Source: Synergistes jonesii
Lineage (GTDB): Bacteria > Synergistota > Synergistia > Synergistales > Synergistaceae
Length of the DNA: 64,000 nt
Reading direction: 5' to 3'
Assembly: GCF_000712295.1 (NCBI RefSeq)
Contig: NZ_JMKI01000026.1
Coordinates: forward strand, 62,001 to 126,000
The notes under the pieces were generated by a model. The model was not told the origin of the DNA. It saw only the letters and a list, made by a program, of their open reading frames with translations, and searched no databases. This document shows, one piece after another, positions 45,248 to 54,503 of the stretch. Position numbers and translations under genes: made by a program. Numbering within the stretch: the first letter of the stretch is position 1; every line of letters begins with the position of its first letter.

Positions 45248-46033
45248 ATGCGCAGAAAATTTATCGCCGGAAACTGGAAGATGCACAACGGGCCGGCCGC
45301 GACGAAAGAATTCTTCGGTAAATTCGCCGCCGAGCTGAAGGGCTCACCGGAAGTCGAAAAGGCGATCGCGGAAGGGCGCGAAGAGGTAGCCTTCTTCGTC
45401 CCGGCGGTATCCCTGCTTACAGCCGTCGGCGAAAGCAAGGATACACCTCTGATAATAGGGGCGGAGAACTGCCACTGGGAGCCCAAAGGCGCGTTTACCG
45501 GAGAAACTTCGGTGCCGATGATCGCCGAAATAGGCGCCACGCATACGCTCGTCGGACACAGCGAGAGGCGCCACATATTCCGCGAGACCGACGAAGAGCT
45601 CAACAAGAAGATGCACGCGGCACTCGAAGGCGGCCTCAGCGCTGTGCTCTGCGTAGGAGAAACTCTCGAAGAGCGCGAAGCCAACAAGGCCTTCGAGGTG
45701 ATTAGGACGCAGTTCGTCGAAGGACTGAAGGGCGTCGACGCTGGGACGGTCGCCGAAAAAGTTATAATCGCCTATGAACCGGTGTGGGCGATCGGCACAG
45801 GCAAGACGGCAAGCGCCGGCGACGCCGAAGAAGTCTGCAGATATATACGTAGGCTCGCCGACGAGAGCTTTGGCTCCGAGGCCGCCGAGATGCTGATAAT
45901 ATTGTACGGCGGCAGCGTGAAGCCGGAGAACACGAAGGGCATCATGTCGCAGCCGGACGTAGACGGCGTGCTTGTAGGCGGCGCGTCGCTCAAGCCGGAA
46001 GTATTCATCGAGATAGTCAGGAACGCGTTGTAG
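45248..46033 (+). CDS. tpiA: triosephosphate isomerase
   Basis: A 261-residue TIM barrel enzyme. RKFIAGNWKMHNG at the start, VGHSERRHIFRETDEE (about residue 98, catalytic His), the active-site Glu in AYEPVWAIGTGKTAS and the C-terminal ILYGGSVKPEN and GVLVGGASLK segments identify it. ATG 45248 has AAAGGAGAG upstream; the longer frame from 45218 is not needed. Separate from gap-pgk by its own intergenic region. Confidence 0.98.
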   Translation: MRRKFIAGNWKMHNGPAATKEFFGKFAAELKGSPEVEKAIAEGREEVAFFVPAVSLLTAVGESKDTPLIIGAENCHWEPKGAFTGETSVPMIAEIGATHTLVGHSERRHIFRETDEELNKKMHAALEGGLSAVLCVGETLEEREANKAFEVIRTQFVEGLKGVDAGTVAEKVIIAYEPVWAIGTGKTASAGDAEEVCRYIRRLADESFGSEAAEMLIILYGGSVKPENTKGIMSQPDVDGVLVGGASLKPEVFIEIVRNAL

Positions 46034-46236
46034 TCCCGCAGACGAAGCCAAATGTGCCGCGCTCCTATTTCAGATTAATTATAATTAAAAGCGGATAAGT
46101 AAAACCTATGCGGCTCCTGCCGCCCGTCGCGCAGGGGCCGTTATTTGTTTATCAGCCATGTAATGGTAAAATAGCATGGTTGAAGTTCAAAATCCCAGAT
46201 ATGGGAAATATTCACACTATGAACGGGGGACTTCTT

Positions 46237-47616
46237 GTGGGAGAAAGAAAGCGTGAATCGCTGGGAAGCAGAATAGGGTTTATATTCCTCTCGGCAGGCT
46301 GCGCTATAGGGCTGGGGAACGTGTGGCGTTTCCCCTTTATCACAGGGCAGTACGGCGGCGCGGCGTTCGTGCTGATGTATATTCTTTTCCTGCTTCTGCT
46401 GGCGATGCCGATAATGGTGATGGAGTTCGCGGTAGGGCGCGCCTCTCAGAAGAGCATAGTAAAGTCCTTCACGGCTCTTTGTCCTCAGCACGGAGTATGG
46501 TCGCTGTGGGGCTACGTGGCGTGGGCGGGCAACTACGTTTTGATGATGTTTTATACGGTCGTTACCGGATGGATGCTCGCCTATACGTGGTATTCGGCTT
46601 CTGGACGCATGACGGGGCTTTCACCCGACGAAGTCGGCGGAGCGTTCGGCGCGCTGCTATCCTCTCCCGGCGCTCTGGCTTTCTGGCTCGCGCTCGCGGT
46701 ATTGATAGGCGCCGCCGTATGTTTCTCGGGGCTGCGCGGCGGCGTCGAGCGCGTGACGAAGGTCATGATGTGCGGGTTGCTTGCGATAATGTTCGCGCTG
46801 GTACTGCGCTCTGTAACGCTGCCCGGAGCCGCTAAAGGGCTGGAGTTCTACCTGAAGCCCGATTTCGGGCATCTCGTCGAGCACGGCATATGGACAAGCG
46901 TCTACGCGGCGATGGGACAAGCCTTCTTCACGCTGAGCATCGGCATCGGGAGCATGGCGATCTTCGGCAGCTACATCGGGCGCGACCGCTCGCTGGTGGG
47001 CGAGTCGATGATAGTCACGGCGCTGGACACGGCAGTGGCGATCACCGCGGGGCTCATCATATTCCCGGCATGCTTTGCCTACGGCATCAACCCAGGCGCT
47101 GGGCCGGGCCTGATATTCGTGACACTGCCGAATATGTTCAATCATCTGCCGCAGGGACGCTTCTGGAGCGCGCTCTTCTTCCTATTCATGAGCTTCGCCG
47201 CGCTTTCGACCGTCATAGCGGTCTTTGAAAATATCTTAGCAGGCTATATGGACAACTTCGGCTGGGAGCGGGGCAAGGCCGCAGTCGTCACGGGGATATC
47301 CGTCTTCCTGCTCGCGCTGCCGTGCGCCTTCGGCTTCAACATCTGGTCAGGCTTCCAGCCCTTCGGCGAAGGCTCGATGGTGCTCGACCTCGAAGACTTC
47401 ATCGTCAGCAACAATCTGCTGCCGATAGGGGCTCTCATCTATCTGCTTTTCTGCGTAACGCGCTACGGCTGGGGCTGGGAGAAATTCATAGAGGAAGCGG
47501 ACATGGGCGCCGGCCTGAAGGTCCCGTCGTTTCTGCGCTTTTACCTGACCTACATTGCGCCCTTTATAGTTCTGATAATCTTAGCGACAGGCTACTGGGA
47601 GAAGTTTATCAAATAA
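46237..47616 (+). CDS. sodium-dependent amino acid symporter (NSS/SNF family)
   Basis: About 459 residues with 11 or 12 transmembrane helices. The NSS hallmark AGCAIGLGNVWRFPFITG lies in helix 1, and unwound-helix residues appear again in FFTLSIGIGSMAIFGSY (helix 6). Bacterial NSS proteins (LeuT, MhsT, TnaT) import hydrophobic amino acids with Na+. GTG 46237 after ACGGGGGAC is my preferred start; ATG 46219 or 46201 are possible. Single gene followed by a strong terminator. The substrate is not evident. Confidence 0.93.
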   Translation: MGERKRESLGSRIGFIFLSAGCAIGLGNVWRFPFITGQYGGAAFVLMYILFLLLLAMPIMVMEFAVGRASQKSIVKSFTALCPQHGVWSLWGYVAWAGNYVLMMFYTVVTGWMLAYTWYSASGRMTGLSPDEVGGAFGALLSSPGALAFWLALAVLIGAAVCFSGLRGGVERVTKVMMCGLLAIMFALVLRSVTLPGAAKGLEFYLKPDFGHLVEHGIWTSVYAAMGQAFFTLSIGIGSMAIFGSYIGRDRSLVGESMIVTALDTAVAITAGLIIFPACFAYGINPGAGPGLIFVTLPNMFNHLPQGRFWSALFFLFMSFAALSTVIAVFENILAGYMDNFGWERGKAAVVTGISVFLLALPCAFGFNIWSGFQPFGEGSMVLDLEDFIVSNNLLPIGALIYLLFCVTRYGWGWEKFIEEADMGAGLKVPSFLRFYLTYIAPFIVLIILATGYWEKFIK

Positions 47617-47660
47617 CGTTATTAAAGACAGGCTTGCTGACGTCTCTGAATAGATAAGCG

Positions 47661-47709
47661 AAAAATAACGGCCTCTGTGCTGTAAAATAACAGAGGCCGT
47701 TATTTTTTT
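47661..47709. terminator. strong terminator after the symporter gene
   Basis: AATAACGGCCTCTG (47664-47677) and CAGAGGCCGTTATT (47691-47704) form a 14-bp stem; A-run and T-run on either side make it work in both directions. Confidence 0.9.
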
Positions 47710-48100
47710 GTATGGAGATGGCTTTTGTAAAAGACGTAAAAATCCAACCACAGACTTGCTTTTTTGCTTATTTACCATGGCCTTACAGTCTATACTCGAT
47801 ACGCATTTTGAGCTTATTTTGAGCTTAAGGTATGGACTGTAAGGCCATGGTATTGAAAGCTAAAAATATATTCCCATGGTCGCTGTCTTTTACTCTTTTT
47901 TTGTAATGTTGTATAACATATAGGAATGTTATAGGAAGCTCGATAAATTCCTAAAAACCGCCAATATCGGCATGCTGATTTTTGTCAGCAGATTTTACAT
48001 AACATAAGATAAATTATAGGACATTATATTAAATCTGCCGCAGCCACTTCCCCGGCTGGATTTATAGCTGAAAAGCTAAAGTGCGGCGCGGTGCACGTTA
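47710..48100. other. AT-rich gene-free region with structured repeats
   Basis: About 390 bases with no credible coding frame between two transcription units. It holds a 22-bp-arm hairpin (listed separately), a small hairpin TGCTGA-TTTTTG-TCAGCA around 47974-47992, and separated arms GCAGATTT and AAATCTGC (about 47988-48035). Its base composition is much more AT-rich than the flanking genes. I find no transposase or tRNA. Confidence 0.7.
47774..47851. repeat. long inverted repeat (22-bp arms, 34-base loop)
   Basis: ACCATGGCCTTACAGTCTATAC minus its last bases is repeated as the reverse complement: positions 47774-47795 pair with 47830-47851 with a single G-T wobble. The loop contains the 11-base unit TTTTGAGCTTA twice in tandem (about 47806-47827). 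This is far larger than an ordinary terminator. Confidence 0.92.
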
Positions 48101-49015
48101 CTATTTCGCGAAGCGCTTATAGACTGCCTCGTGATACGGCGTCGGCACGCCGGTCTGGCGTCCGAACTCCACCATCCTCCCGATGATGTGCCTGAGCTCC
48201 GTCTTATCCGCCGGTTTGCCGCTCGTCAGGTCTCTGTACAGCGAATTTATCGTTTCCGGCGCGAGCTTTGAAAATCCCTCTACAAACTTATCGACGTATT
48301 CTACCGGCATTTCGGAGCCTTTGGCCCTAGCGACCGTCACGATCTCTTCCGCGACTGAACGCAGGACTTTTTTGTAGCCTTCGTGTCCGCGCACTTCGCC
48401 GACGTTGCCGCCGTAATAGCATAGAACGACGCTGTTGCCGCACATCGAGAGATATTTTTTCCAGCTGTCGAGCGCGATGTCATCGGATATCTGCGTATCT
48501 ATGCCGGCGCCGTCGAGCGCCGAGGCCAGCTCGCCGAGCTTTTCCGGCCTGCTTCCGTCGCTCATGCCGAAGATTATCTTGCACTTCCCGTAGTTCTGCA
48601 CAACGTGCCCCGGTTCTTCGATATGGCTGAAAACCCAGATGATTCCGTCCGCAAGTATACAGCTCGGCAGAATGGGGCGCATGAACCCGGATATCTCGAC
48701 TCCGTTCAACAGAGGCACGACAATCGTGTCGCTTTCGATCATCGGAGCTATGCCGCGGCACATCGCTTCAAGGGCGTAGCCTTTGCAGCAGACAAATACC
48801 GCGTCCATCGCTCCAAGCTCTTCCGCATTATCAGAAGCGGCTTTAGGACGCGCGATAAAACTGCCCAGCGTTATCGAATCCACCTTCAGGCCGCCATTGC
48901 GTATCGCTTTAAGGTTTTCCCCGCGGACATAAAAGTAGGCGTCCGCGCCGCTCTTTGCGAGGGCTCCGCCGAGTATCCCGCCTATTCCTCCTATGCCTGC
49001 TACAGCTATCTTCAT
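48101..49015 (-). CDS. ketopantoate reductase-like (PanE/ApbA) dehydrogenase
   Basis: A 304-residue NAD(P)-dependent reductase: GIGGIGGILGGALAKSG at the N-terminus (GxGxxG type), LLNGVEISGFM with the Asn-Gly pair, and the helical C-terminal domain with DSWKKYLSMCGNSVV (the catalytic Lys region) and SLYRDLTSGKPADKTELRHI. The family makes pantoate from ketopantoate, but several paralogues act on other 2-keto acids, so panE is not asserted. Single gene, preceded by a terminator of the HIT operon. Confidence 0.87.
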   Translation of the reverse strand: MKIAVAGIGGIGGILGGALAKSGADAYFYVRGENLKAIRNGGLKVDSITLGSFIARPKAASDNAEELGAMDAVFVCCKGYALEAMCRGIAPMIESDTIVVPLLNGVEISGFMRPILPSCILADGIIWVFSHIEEPGHVVQNYGKCKIIFGMSDGSRPEKLGELASALDGAGIDTQISDDIALDSWKKYLSMCGNSVVLCYYGGNVGEVRGHEGYKKVLRSVAEEIVTVARAKGSEMPVEYVDKFVEGFSKLAPETINSLYRDLTSGKPADKTELRHIIGRMVEFGRQTGVPTPYHEAVYKRFAK

Positions 49016-49163
49016 TTATCTTCCGCCTCCGGCGATAGAATTATCTGACGTCAGAGCGGCTGATGGTGCGGCGGCGCGGCTCCTTCGGCAGATTCAGCTT
49101 CCTACAGCATAATTTTATATGCGCGCCCGGCGTTTGTAACGCTCGCGCGGGCGCGGAAGATAC

Positions 49164-49201
49164 AAAAACGGCCAGGCGCTTTGAAGCGGCACCGGGCCGT
49201 G
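49164..49201 (-). terminator. terminator at the end of the obg-HIT gene block
   Basis: Minus-strand ACGGCC and GGCCGT arms with an inner GCTT/AAGC stem, followed by TTTTT (plus strand AAAAA at 49164-49168), just after the HIT gene stop. Confidence 0.75.
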
Positions 49202-49218
49202 CAAGCCTTAGAGGTTTT

Positions 49219-49593
49219 TTACTTTTTGACTATATACCCCATCTTTTCGGGTATCACGCCGCGCACCCCGCCGAGCGGCGCTTCGCTGTCGCCCCTGTAT
49301 CTGGGAATCAAATGCATATGCGCGTGCATCACGGACTGCCCGGCGCAGCTGTTGCAGTTGACGCCGAAGTTGTAGCCGTCGGGACTGTATTTTTCTTCGA
49401 TCAGTTTCTTTCCCTTGTGGAGTAGCTCGAGCATCGCCGCTTCCTCTTCCGGCTTCAGATCGAAATAGTTCTGCACGTGCCTTTTCGGGATTATCAGCAT
49501 ATGCCCCTCGTTCACCGGCATAGCGTCGAATACCGCGTACGCCAGATCGTTTTCAAGCGCGTAGTCGTCAAGCCTGCAGAATATACATTCCAT
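49219..49593 (-). CDS. HIT-family nucleotide hydrolase
   Basis: A 124-residue HIT protein with an N-terminal CIFC zinc-type motif, MLIIPKRHVQNYFDL, and the catalytic triad SVMHAHMHLIPR near residue 90. Hint-type members hydrolyse nucleoside phosphoramidates. Last gene of the rplU-to-HIT block, three bases after rsfS. Confidence 0.92.
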   Translation of the reverse strand: MECIFCRLDDYALENDLAYAVFDAMPVNEGHMLIIPKRHVQNYFDLKPEEEAAMLELLHKGKKLIEEKYSPDGYNFGVNCNSCAGQSVMHAHMHLIPRYRGDSEAPLGGVRGVIPEKMGYIVKK

Positions 49594-49596
49594 CCG

Positions 49597-49962
49597 TCAT
49601 TCGTCCTTATCTTTGAATTTTTCCGTAGGCGCGTCTCCCCAGAGAGAGTCCAGTCTGTAAAAGTCGCGTCCTTCGCGGCTCAATATATTTACAATGAGAT
49701 CCCCGGCGTCTATAAGAGTCCATCTTGTGCTCGTCTCTCCTTCGACGCGGTAGCCGATTCCCATTTCGTCGAGCGCGTCCTTCGTGGTATCCTTCAGCGT
49801 TTTCGCGTTGAGTTCGGAGCGCGCGACCGCGACGATAAAGACGTCGGCAAATCCAGATACCTCGCTTAGGTCGTGCGCGCTGACTTCGACGGCGTGCTTG
49901 TCAAGGAGCGCATTTATCAGTTTCGTGTAAGGCGCGCAGAAATTTTTTTCCTCTTCCGACAT
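49597..49962 (-). CDS. rsfS: ribosome silencing factor RsfS
   Basis: A 121-residue RsfS/Iojap protein: HDLSEVSGFADVFIVAVARSE and the ETSTRWTLIDAGDLIVNIL region followed by REFYRLDSLWG-like residues. It binds ribosomal protein L14 and blocks subunit joining in starvation. I chose ATG 49962; GTG 49974 is four codons upstream. The nadD-LCP-rsfS order is common. Confidence 0.93.
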   Translation of the reverse strand: MSEEEKNFCAPYTKLINALLDKHAVEVSAHDLSEVSGFADVFIVAVARSELNAKTLKDTTKDALDEMGIGYRVEGETSTRWTLIDAGDLIVNILSREGRDFYRLDSLWGDAPTEKFKDKDE

Positions 49963-49986
49963 TGCGTTTATCACTCTCCGTTCTCA

Positions 49987-51420
49987 CTATTGATTGCCGT
50001 TCGTTATGCTTAACATATTATCGAGCAGTCTTACCAGTCTTTCGTAGTCGTGCCCCGCTATTATCGACGCGTAAAAGGCCTGCTTGCTCGGACGCACGAG
50101 GTTTTTCGGGATATCGAGCAGTTCGCCGAGTTTTTTGGCGCTCGTCTTGACTCCCTCGCCCGCGTTCGTCGGATACACGACGCAGGAATAGCGGTAGTCG
50201 AAATGCTTGGCGTTGCCGGAGTGCACTACGTCTACGCCGAGCTGCTGAAGGCGAGTCGCGACTTCGGAGCCGACGCCGGACTTCCCCACTCCGTTGAGCA
50301 CCGCCACGGCCTCGGGCATCGACTTTACAAGGCTTATTATATCCTCTCTCTCCGGCTTCCTGTCGGCCCTCTTTTTTGACGGCGAAGAATCTCCTGATGC
50401 TCCTACCGCGCTTTCGGCGCCGTCGGAGGATATATCGTCTCCGGCCGTCGAGAAATCTACCTGCCTTGCGTTCCTGCCGTTGCCTTCGGTCACGTCGCCC
50501 GAGACAAGCGCGTCTATCGAGGCGTTGAGAAAGGCCTTGGCCGCGTCCAAGTCGCCCTTCCAGTAGCTCAGATTATCGATCATGACAGGCTCCCCCGGAA
50601 GCACCGAGAAGAACATCCTTTCGCGGCCGAGCTCGTTCTGGATAAAGCCGGCGAGCTGGACGGCCAGAGTCGGCGACATGTCGGATCTGAAGATCTTCAT
50701 CGCCTGAGAGGCGAGCTCAGGAAATTTTATTATCACGCGCGGATCGTAGGCCTTTTTGATGACGGCCTTGATGAACTGCTGCTGGCGCTGTATGCGTCCG
50801 ATATCCCCGAGCGCGTCCTTCCGGAAGCGGACGTAGTTCAACGCCGCCCTCCCGTCGAGCAGCTGCTTGCCCGGCTGGAAGTTTATGTCGAGCTTGCCGG
50901 CCCTGTCCACGTAGCGCATCCTCTTCTGAATGTCGATCTCCACGCCGCCGAGCATGTCCACAAATTCGGGGAAGCTGTCGTAGTCTACTACGACGTAGTA
51001 AAGAATCGGCTCTTCCAGATATTTTTCCACCGTCGCCTTCATCAGGTCCGGGCCGCCGTACGCGAACGCATGGTTCAGCTTCTGCGTGCCGTGATGTGGA
51101 ATCTGCACTCTTGTGTCGCGCGGCAGCGATATCACGCGCAGGTCTTTGTCGTCTATGTCTATCGCTATGAACAAAATGGTGTCTGAGCGCCTCGAGCCTT
51201 CGACGTTATCCTCCCCCATCAGCAATATGTTGAATTTTCCCTGCTGCTTGAAAAGCTCAGAGTAGCTTAAGTCTTCCTTTTTCTTCGTTTCGTTTTCGAA
51301 AGCGGTCATTATATCGTCCTTTGTGGAGTGCCACGCGAAATAGATTCTCGCGGCGGCTCCCCCGCCTAACGCAAGAAGGCCGCAGAGGACGATTAAAAAC
51401 AAGCTCATAGGTTTTTTCAC
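49987..51420 (-). CDS. LytR-CpsA-Psr (LCP) family protein with LytR_C domain
   Basis: About 477 residues: a signal anchor (about 5-27), the LCP domain (about 65-225) with RRSDTILFIAID, the VISLPRDTRVQIP arginine motif, KLNHAFAYGG and DGRAALNYVRFRKDALGDIGRIQRQQ, then a Ser/Asp-rich linker and a C-terminal LytR_C domain (about 370-470, VAVLNGVGKSGVGSEVATRL). LCP enzymes attach glycopolymers to peptidoglycan, which in a diderm host must mean a different acceptor or polymer than teichoic acid. GTG 51420 follows GGGGGAG. Confidence 0.92.
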   Translation of the reverse strand: MKKPMSLFLIVLCGLLALGGGAAARIYFAWHSTKDDIMTAFENETKKKEDLSYSELFKQQGKFNILLMGEDNVEGSRRSDTILFIAIDIDDKDLRVISLPRDTRVQIPHHGTQKLNHAFAYGGPDLMKATVEKYLEEPILYYVVVDYDSFPEFVDMLGGVEIDIQKRMRYVDRAGKLDINFQPGKQLLDGRAALNYVRFRKDALGDIGRIQRQQQFIKAVIKKAYDPRVIIKFPELASQAMKIFRSDMSPTLAVQLAGFIQNELGRERMFFSVLPGEPVMIDNLSYWKGDLDAAKAFLNASIDALVSGDVTEGNGRNARQVDFSTAGDDISSDGAESAVGASGDSSPSKKRADRKPEREDIISLVKSMPEAVAVLNGVGKSGVGSEVATRLQQLGVDVVHSGNAKHFDYRYSCVVYPTNAGEGVKTSAKKLGELLDIPKNLVRPSKQAFYASIIAGHDYERLVRLLDNMLSITNGNQ

Positions 51421-51435
51421 CAAAGACTCCCCCGT

Positions 51436-52044
51436 CTAATTTATATAGAGAGATTTTTTTCTGATAAAGCGCTCGACCGCGGTAGGCACCATGAATTTGA
51501 TGCTCCTGCCGGTCTTTATGCGTTCGCGCAGCTCGGTGCTGGAGATCGCGAGAAGCGGAATCTCCAGCGGTATTATCCTCTCGCGGAGATCCTGCGGCAG
51601 CTCTTCCATCCTTTTGTGCGTGTAGCCGTAGCGGCTGACGGCTACAAAGCGGCAGAGCTGCATTATTTCCTCGGGATTTTTCCATGAGACTATGTCGAGC
51701 ACCGCGTCGAGCCCCGTTATAAAATAGAAGAGCACGCCCTCGTACTCCGGCATCGCGCGCAGCGTGCGGAGCGTATCGATGGTGTAGCTCTTTCCCGCGC
51801 GGTCGATCTCCACTCGTGATACGCTGAAGTATGGGCAGTTTACAGTGGCGAGTTCGGCCATTATATAGCGGTCTTCTGCCGACGTTACATGCTGCTTTCC
51901 TTTGTGTGGAGGCTGTCCGGTAGGAACGAATATCACCTCGGAAAGCCCCAGCGCCGCATGGGCCTCGTCGGCGGCGAGGAGGTGACCGTTATGTATCGGA
52001 TCAAAGGTGCCCCCCATGATTCCTATTTTGCGTCTTTCTGCCAT
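51436..52044 (-). CDS. nadD: nicotinate-nucleotide adenylyltransferase
   Basis: A 202-residue nucleotidyltransferase of NAD synthesis: GIMGGTFDPIHNGHL, VFVPTGQPPHK-like residues and the C-terminal ISSTELRERIKTG motif. I chose ATG 52044 because GGAG lies nine bases upstream; GTG codons at 52047 and 52059 are alternatives. It complements nadE found at 30 kb. Confidence 0.95.
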   Translation of the reverse strand: MAERRKIGIMGGTFDPIHNGHLLAADEAHAALGLSEVIFVPTGQPPHKGKQHVTSAEDRYIMAELATVNCPYFSVSRVEIDRAGKSYTIDTLRTLRAMPEYEGVLFYFITGLDAVLDIVSWKNPEEIMQLCRFVAVSRYGYTHKRMEELPQDLRERIIPLEIPLLAISSTELRERIKTGRSIKFMVPTAVERFIRKKSLYIN

Positions 52045-52088
52045 CACACTACGCTCCACTTTATCTTGTATCTTCCGGGCGCGGCCTT

Positions 52089-53495
52089 TCAGGCGTCAAG
52101 CCTGCTCGCCGTCTGCGAATCTCCGTCGGAAGGCCCGATATCCCCTTCGCCGTTCGCATATCCTGTATCTTCTTCGTCATCCTCCGGATAGTAGTCCGGG
52201 TAGAAATTGAATTCCTTGTATCCGATGCTCACGCTGTCGCCCGAAACCGCGCCTGCGGCCTCCAGCAGCTCTTCTACCTTGTACTTACGAAGCATGCGCG
52301 TAAAGCGCGCGAGGCTCTCCTCCTGTGTGAAGTCGCAGCGCTCGGCGAAGTTTTCCAGCTGCCTGTGCAGAATCCTGTAGCCGCCTCCGTGCATCGCTAT
52401 GATCTGTATTTTTGCGCGCTTCCTGTTCGGCGTGGTTTGGGGCGCTTTTTCTTCTATTGCGAAGAGCCTCACGCCGCTGTGCGGGCGCGGGTTGCTCTTC
52501 ACAAATTTTACTATCTCCTCCGCCGCGGCCGGTATGCCCTCTTCGGTCAGCGCGCTTGTGACGATCATCTTCGCTCCGGCTTTCGCGAGGTATCGGGAGA
52601 GCCTATCGAAGAGCTCTTCGGCGTTTTCTTCGCCGACCTCGTCAGACTTGTTCGCCGCCACTAAGAACGGACGCTTGTCAAGGGCGCCGTCGTATTTCCT
52701 CATTTCCTCGCGGATTATTTCAAAATCATTGATTATTTTATCATAATCGCCGCTTTCAAGGCTCAAAACGTGCACGAGCAGCCGCGTCCTTTCAACGTGG
52801 CGCAGGAATTCGAGCCCGAGCCCCCTGTTCTCGTGCGCGCCCTCGATAAGCCCCGGCAGATCCGCTATCACGATGTTTTCGTCGCCGGTGTCCAATACCC
52901 CGAGGTTAGGCGACAACGTCGTGAAGGGATAGTCCGCGATCTTCGGCTGAGCGTTTGAAATCGCAGCGAGGATGCTCGACTTGCCGGCGTTTGGAAGCCC
53001 TACGAGCCCGACGTCCGCTATAAGACGCAGCTCAAGGCGAAGCAGCATCTCCTCGCCCATCTCGCCCATCTCGCAGAAGCGCGGCGCTTTGCGCTTTGAG
53101 CTCGCGAAGTATCTGTTGCCGCGTCCGCCGCGTCCGCCGCGCGCCGCAACGAAGCGGTCGCGGGGCTCCACGAGATCCGCGCAGCCTTCGCCGGTTTCAG
53201 CGTCGTATATCAGAGTGCCGCAGGGCACGTAGACGACCTTGTCTTCGCCCGCCCGTCCGTTCTTCGCCGCCCCGCTGCCGTGCCCTCCGTTTTCGCCCTT
53301 TATATGGTGCATATATTCGAGGTCCGCGAGCGTCTGGAGGCTGTTCGTCGCTTCGAATATGACGCTTCCGCCGCGCCCGCCGTTCCCTCCGTCGGGGCCG
53401 CCGTACGGTTTGAAGCGCTCGCGCAGGAAGCTCATGCAACCGTTTCCGCCGCGCCCCGCTTTGACGGAAATACGCAGCGAATCAACAAATTTCAT
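52089..53495 (-). CDS. obg: Obg/CgtA ribosome-associated GTPase
   Basis: A 468-residue Obg. The glycine-rich N-terminal Obg fold (SVKAGRGGNGCMSF, GGPDGGNGGRGG) is followed by the G domain with GLPNAGKSS, FTTLSPNLGV, DLPGLIEGAHENRGLG and AANKSDE, and a C-terminal OCT domain (about 335-430). The tail is acidic. Obg acts in 50S assembly and stress signalling. Downstream of rplU-rpmA, as in many bacteria. Confidence 0.97.
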   Translation of the reverse strand: MKFVDSLRISVKAGRGGNGCMSFLRERFKPYGGPDGGNGGRGGSVIFEATNSLQTLADLEYMHHIKGENGGHGSGAAKNGRAGEDKVVYVPCGTLIYDAETGEGCADLVEPRDRFVAARGGRGGRGNRYFASSKRKAPRFCEMGEMGEEMLLRLELRLIADVGLVGLPNAGKSSILAAISNAQPKIADYPFTTLSPNLGVLDTGDENIVIADLPGLIEGAHENRGLGLEFLRHVERTRLLVHVLSLESGDYDKIINDFEIIREEMRKYDGALDKRPFLVAANKSDEVGEENAEELFDRLSRYLAKAGAKMIVTSALTEEGIPAAAEEIVKFVKSNPRPHSGVRLFAIEEKAPQTTPNRKRAKIQIIAMHGGGYRILHRQLENFAERCDFTQEESLARFTRMLRKYKVEELLEAAGAVSGDSVSIGYKEFNFYPDYYPEDDEEDTGYANGEGDIGPSDGDSQTASRLDA

Positions 53496-53522
53496 TTGTC
53501 CACCTCTTGACGCTGATCATCG

Positions 53523-53551
53523 AAAAAAAGGGGGCTCCTCAAGGGCCCCCG
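53523..53551 (-). terminator. terminator between rpmA and obg
   Basis: On the minus strand GGGGGC and GCCCCC form a stem with a short loop, followed by seven T (plus-strand A-run at 53523-53529). It may allow partial read-through from rplU-rpmA into obg. Confidence 0.82.
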
Positions 53552-53609
53552 ATAATTTCCCGCCGCCGGTTAGTAGTATGGATATCATATAACCAGCGTA
53601 ACGTTATTT

Positions 53610-53885
53610 TTATTCTACCTCTGCCGGCGCCTCGACGAGAGGCTCGACGGTTATATATTTGCGGTCGGCCTTTGTCTGGAAGCGGACCCTGCCCGGTACG
53701 AGGGCGAATATCGTGAAATCGCGTCCGAGGCCCGTGTGCCGCCCCGGATGGAACTTCGTGCCGCGCTGACGAACGATGATCGTCCCGGCGTTTACGAACG
53801 AACCGTCTCCGCGTTTGACGCCGAGATATTTAGGCTGACTGTCGCGACCGTTTGTAGAACTGCCCTGACCTTTTTTATGCGCCAT
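53610..53885 (-). CDS. rpmA: 50S ribosomal protein L27
   Basis: A 91-residue bL27: [20 protein letters not shown] and the [15 protein letters not shown] stretch are diagnostic. It begins directly with the Ala-His-Lys-Lys sequence and has no cleavable N-terminal extension of the Prp-processed Firmicute type; consistently, no prp gene lies between rplU and rpmA. Confidence 0.98.
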   Translation of the reverse strand: MAHKKGQGSSTNGRDSQPKYLGVKRGDGSFVNAGTIIVRQRGTKFHPGRHTGLGRDFTIFALVPGRVRFQTKADRKYITVEPLVEAPAEVE

Positions 53886-53909
53886 AATAAAATATCCTCC
53901 TGTGCAAAA

Positions 53910-54221
53910 CTAAGCGTTGATCGCTTCGATCTGGACGAGCGTGTACTGCTGCCTGTGTCCGCGGAACTTGCGATAGTTTTTCTTTCTGCGGTATTTGAAG
54001 ACGATGATCTTGTCCTCCTTGCCGCTTTCAAGAATCTTCGCCGTGACCTTGGCTCCTTCAACATAGGGCGTTCCGATTACCGCGCCGTCGTCTTTGCCGA
54101 GGAGAATGACCTTGTCAAACTCGACATTTGCGCCCTCTTCGGCGTGAATCTTTTCCACTCTGAACTTGTCGCCTTCGGCAACCCTGTATTGCTTTCCGCC
54201 CTGTTCGATTACTGCGTACAT
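53910..54221 (-). CDS. rplU: 50S ribosomal protein L21
   Basis: A 103-residue bL21: [18 protein letters not shown] at the start and [19 protein letters not shown] near the end. First gene of the rplU-rpmA-obg block. The 280 bases upstream (54222-54503) carry no convincing gene and probably hold its promoter and leader. Confidence 0.98.
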   Translation of the reverse strand: MYAVIEQGGKQYRVAEGDKFRVEKIHAEEGANVEFDKVILLGKDDGAVIGTPYVEGAKVTAKILESGKEDKIIVFKYRRKKNYRKFRGHRQQYTLVQIEAINA

Positions 54222-54503
54222 CTTGATTTTCCTCCTCCGCTGTATGCCAGGCAGCCAAAAGACATTTTAAGATTTTAAGGCCCGCACCAAGCGTATTCTA
54301 AAACTCGACCAGTATATGAAATAATCGTTGCGCTGTCAAGCTCGGACGATAATTCGTCTAAGCCCTTCTGCAACTTTTCAATAGATACGTTGCGCCGACA
54401 AAGCCGTATAAAAGAAATTCCTGAAATGAGGCAAAGATAATAATTGCGGACGAATGCAACGGTCTTCCGGCTCAACATGAAAATAGAAGATTCGTAACTG
54501 ATT

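Noticed and set aside
54275-54478. 67-residue minus-strand frame upstream of rplU.
   Set aside because: No ribosome binding site, no recognisable domain, and it occupies the expected promoter/leader of the ribosomal protein operon.
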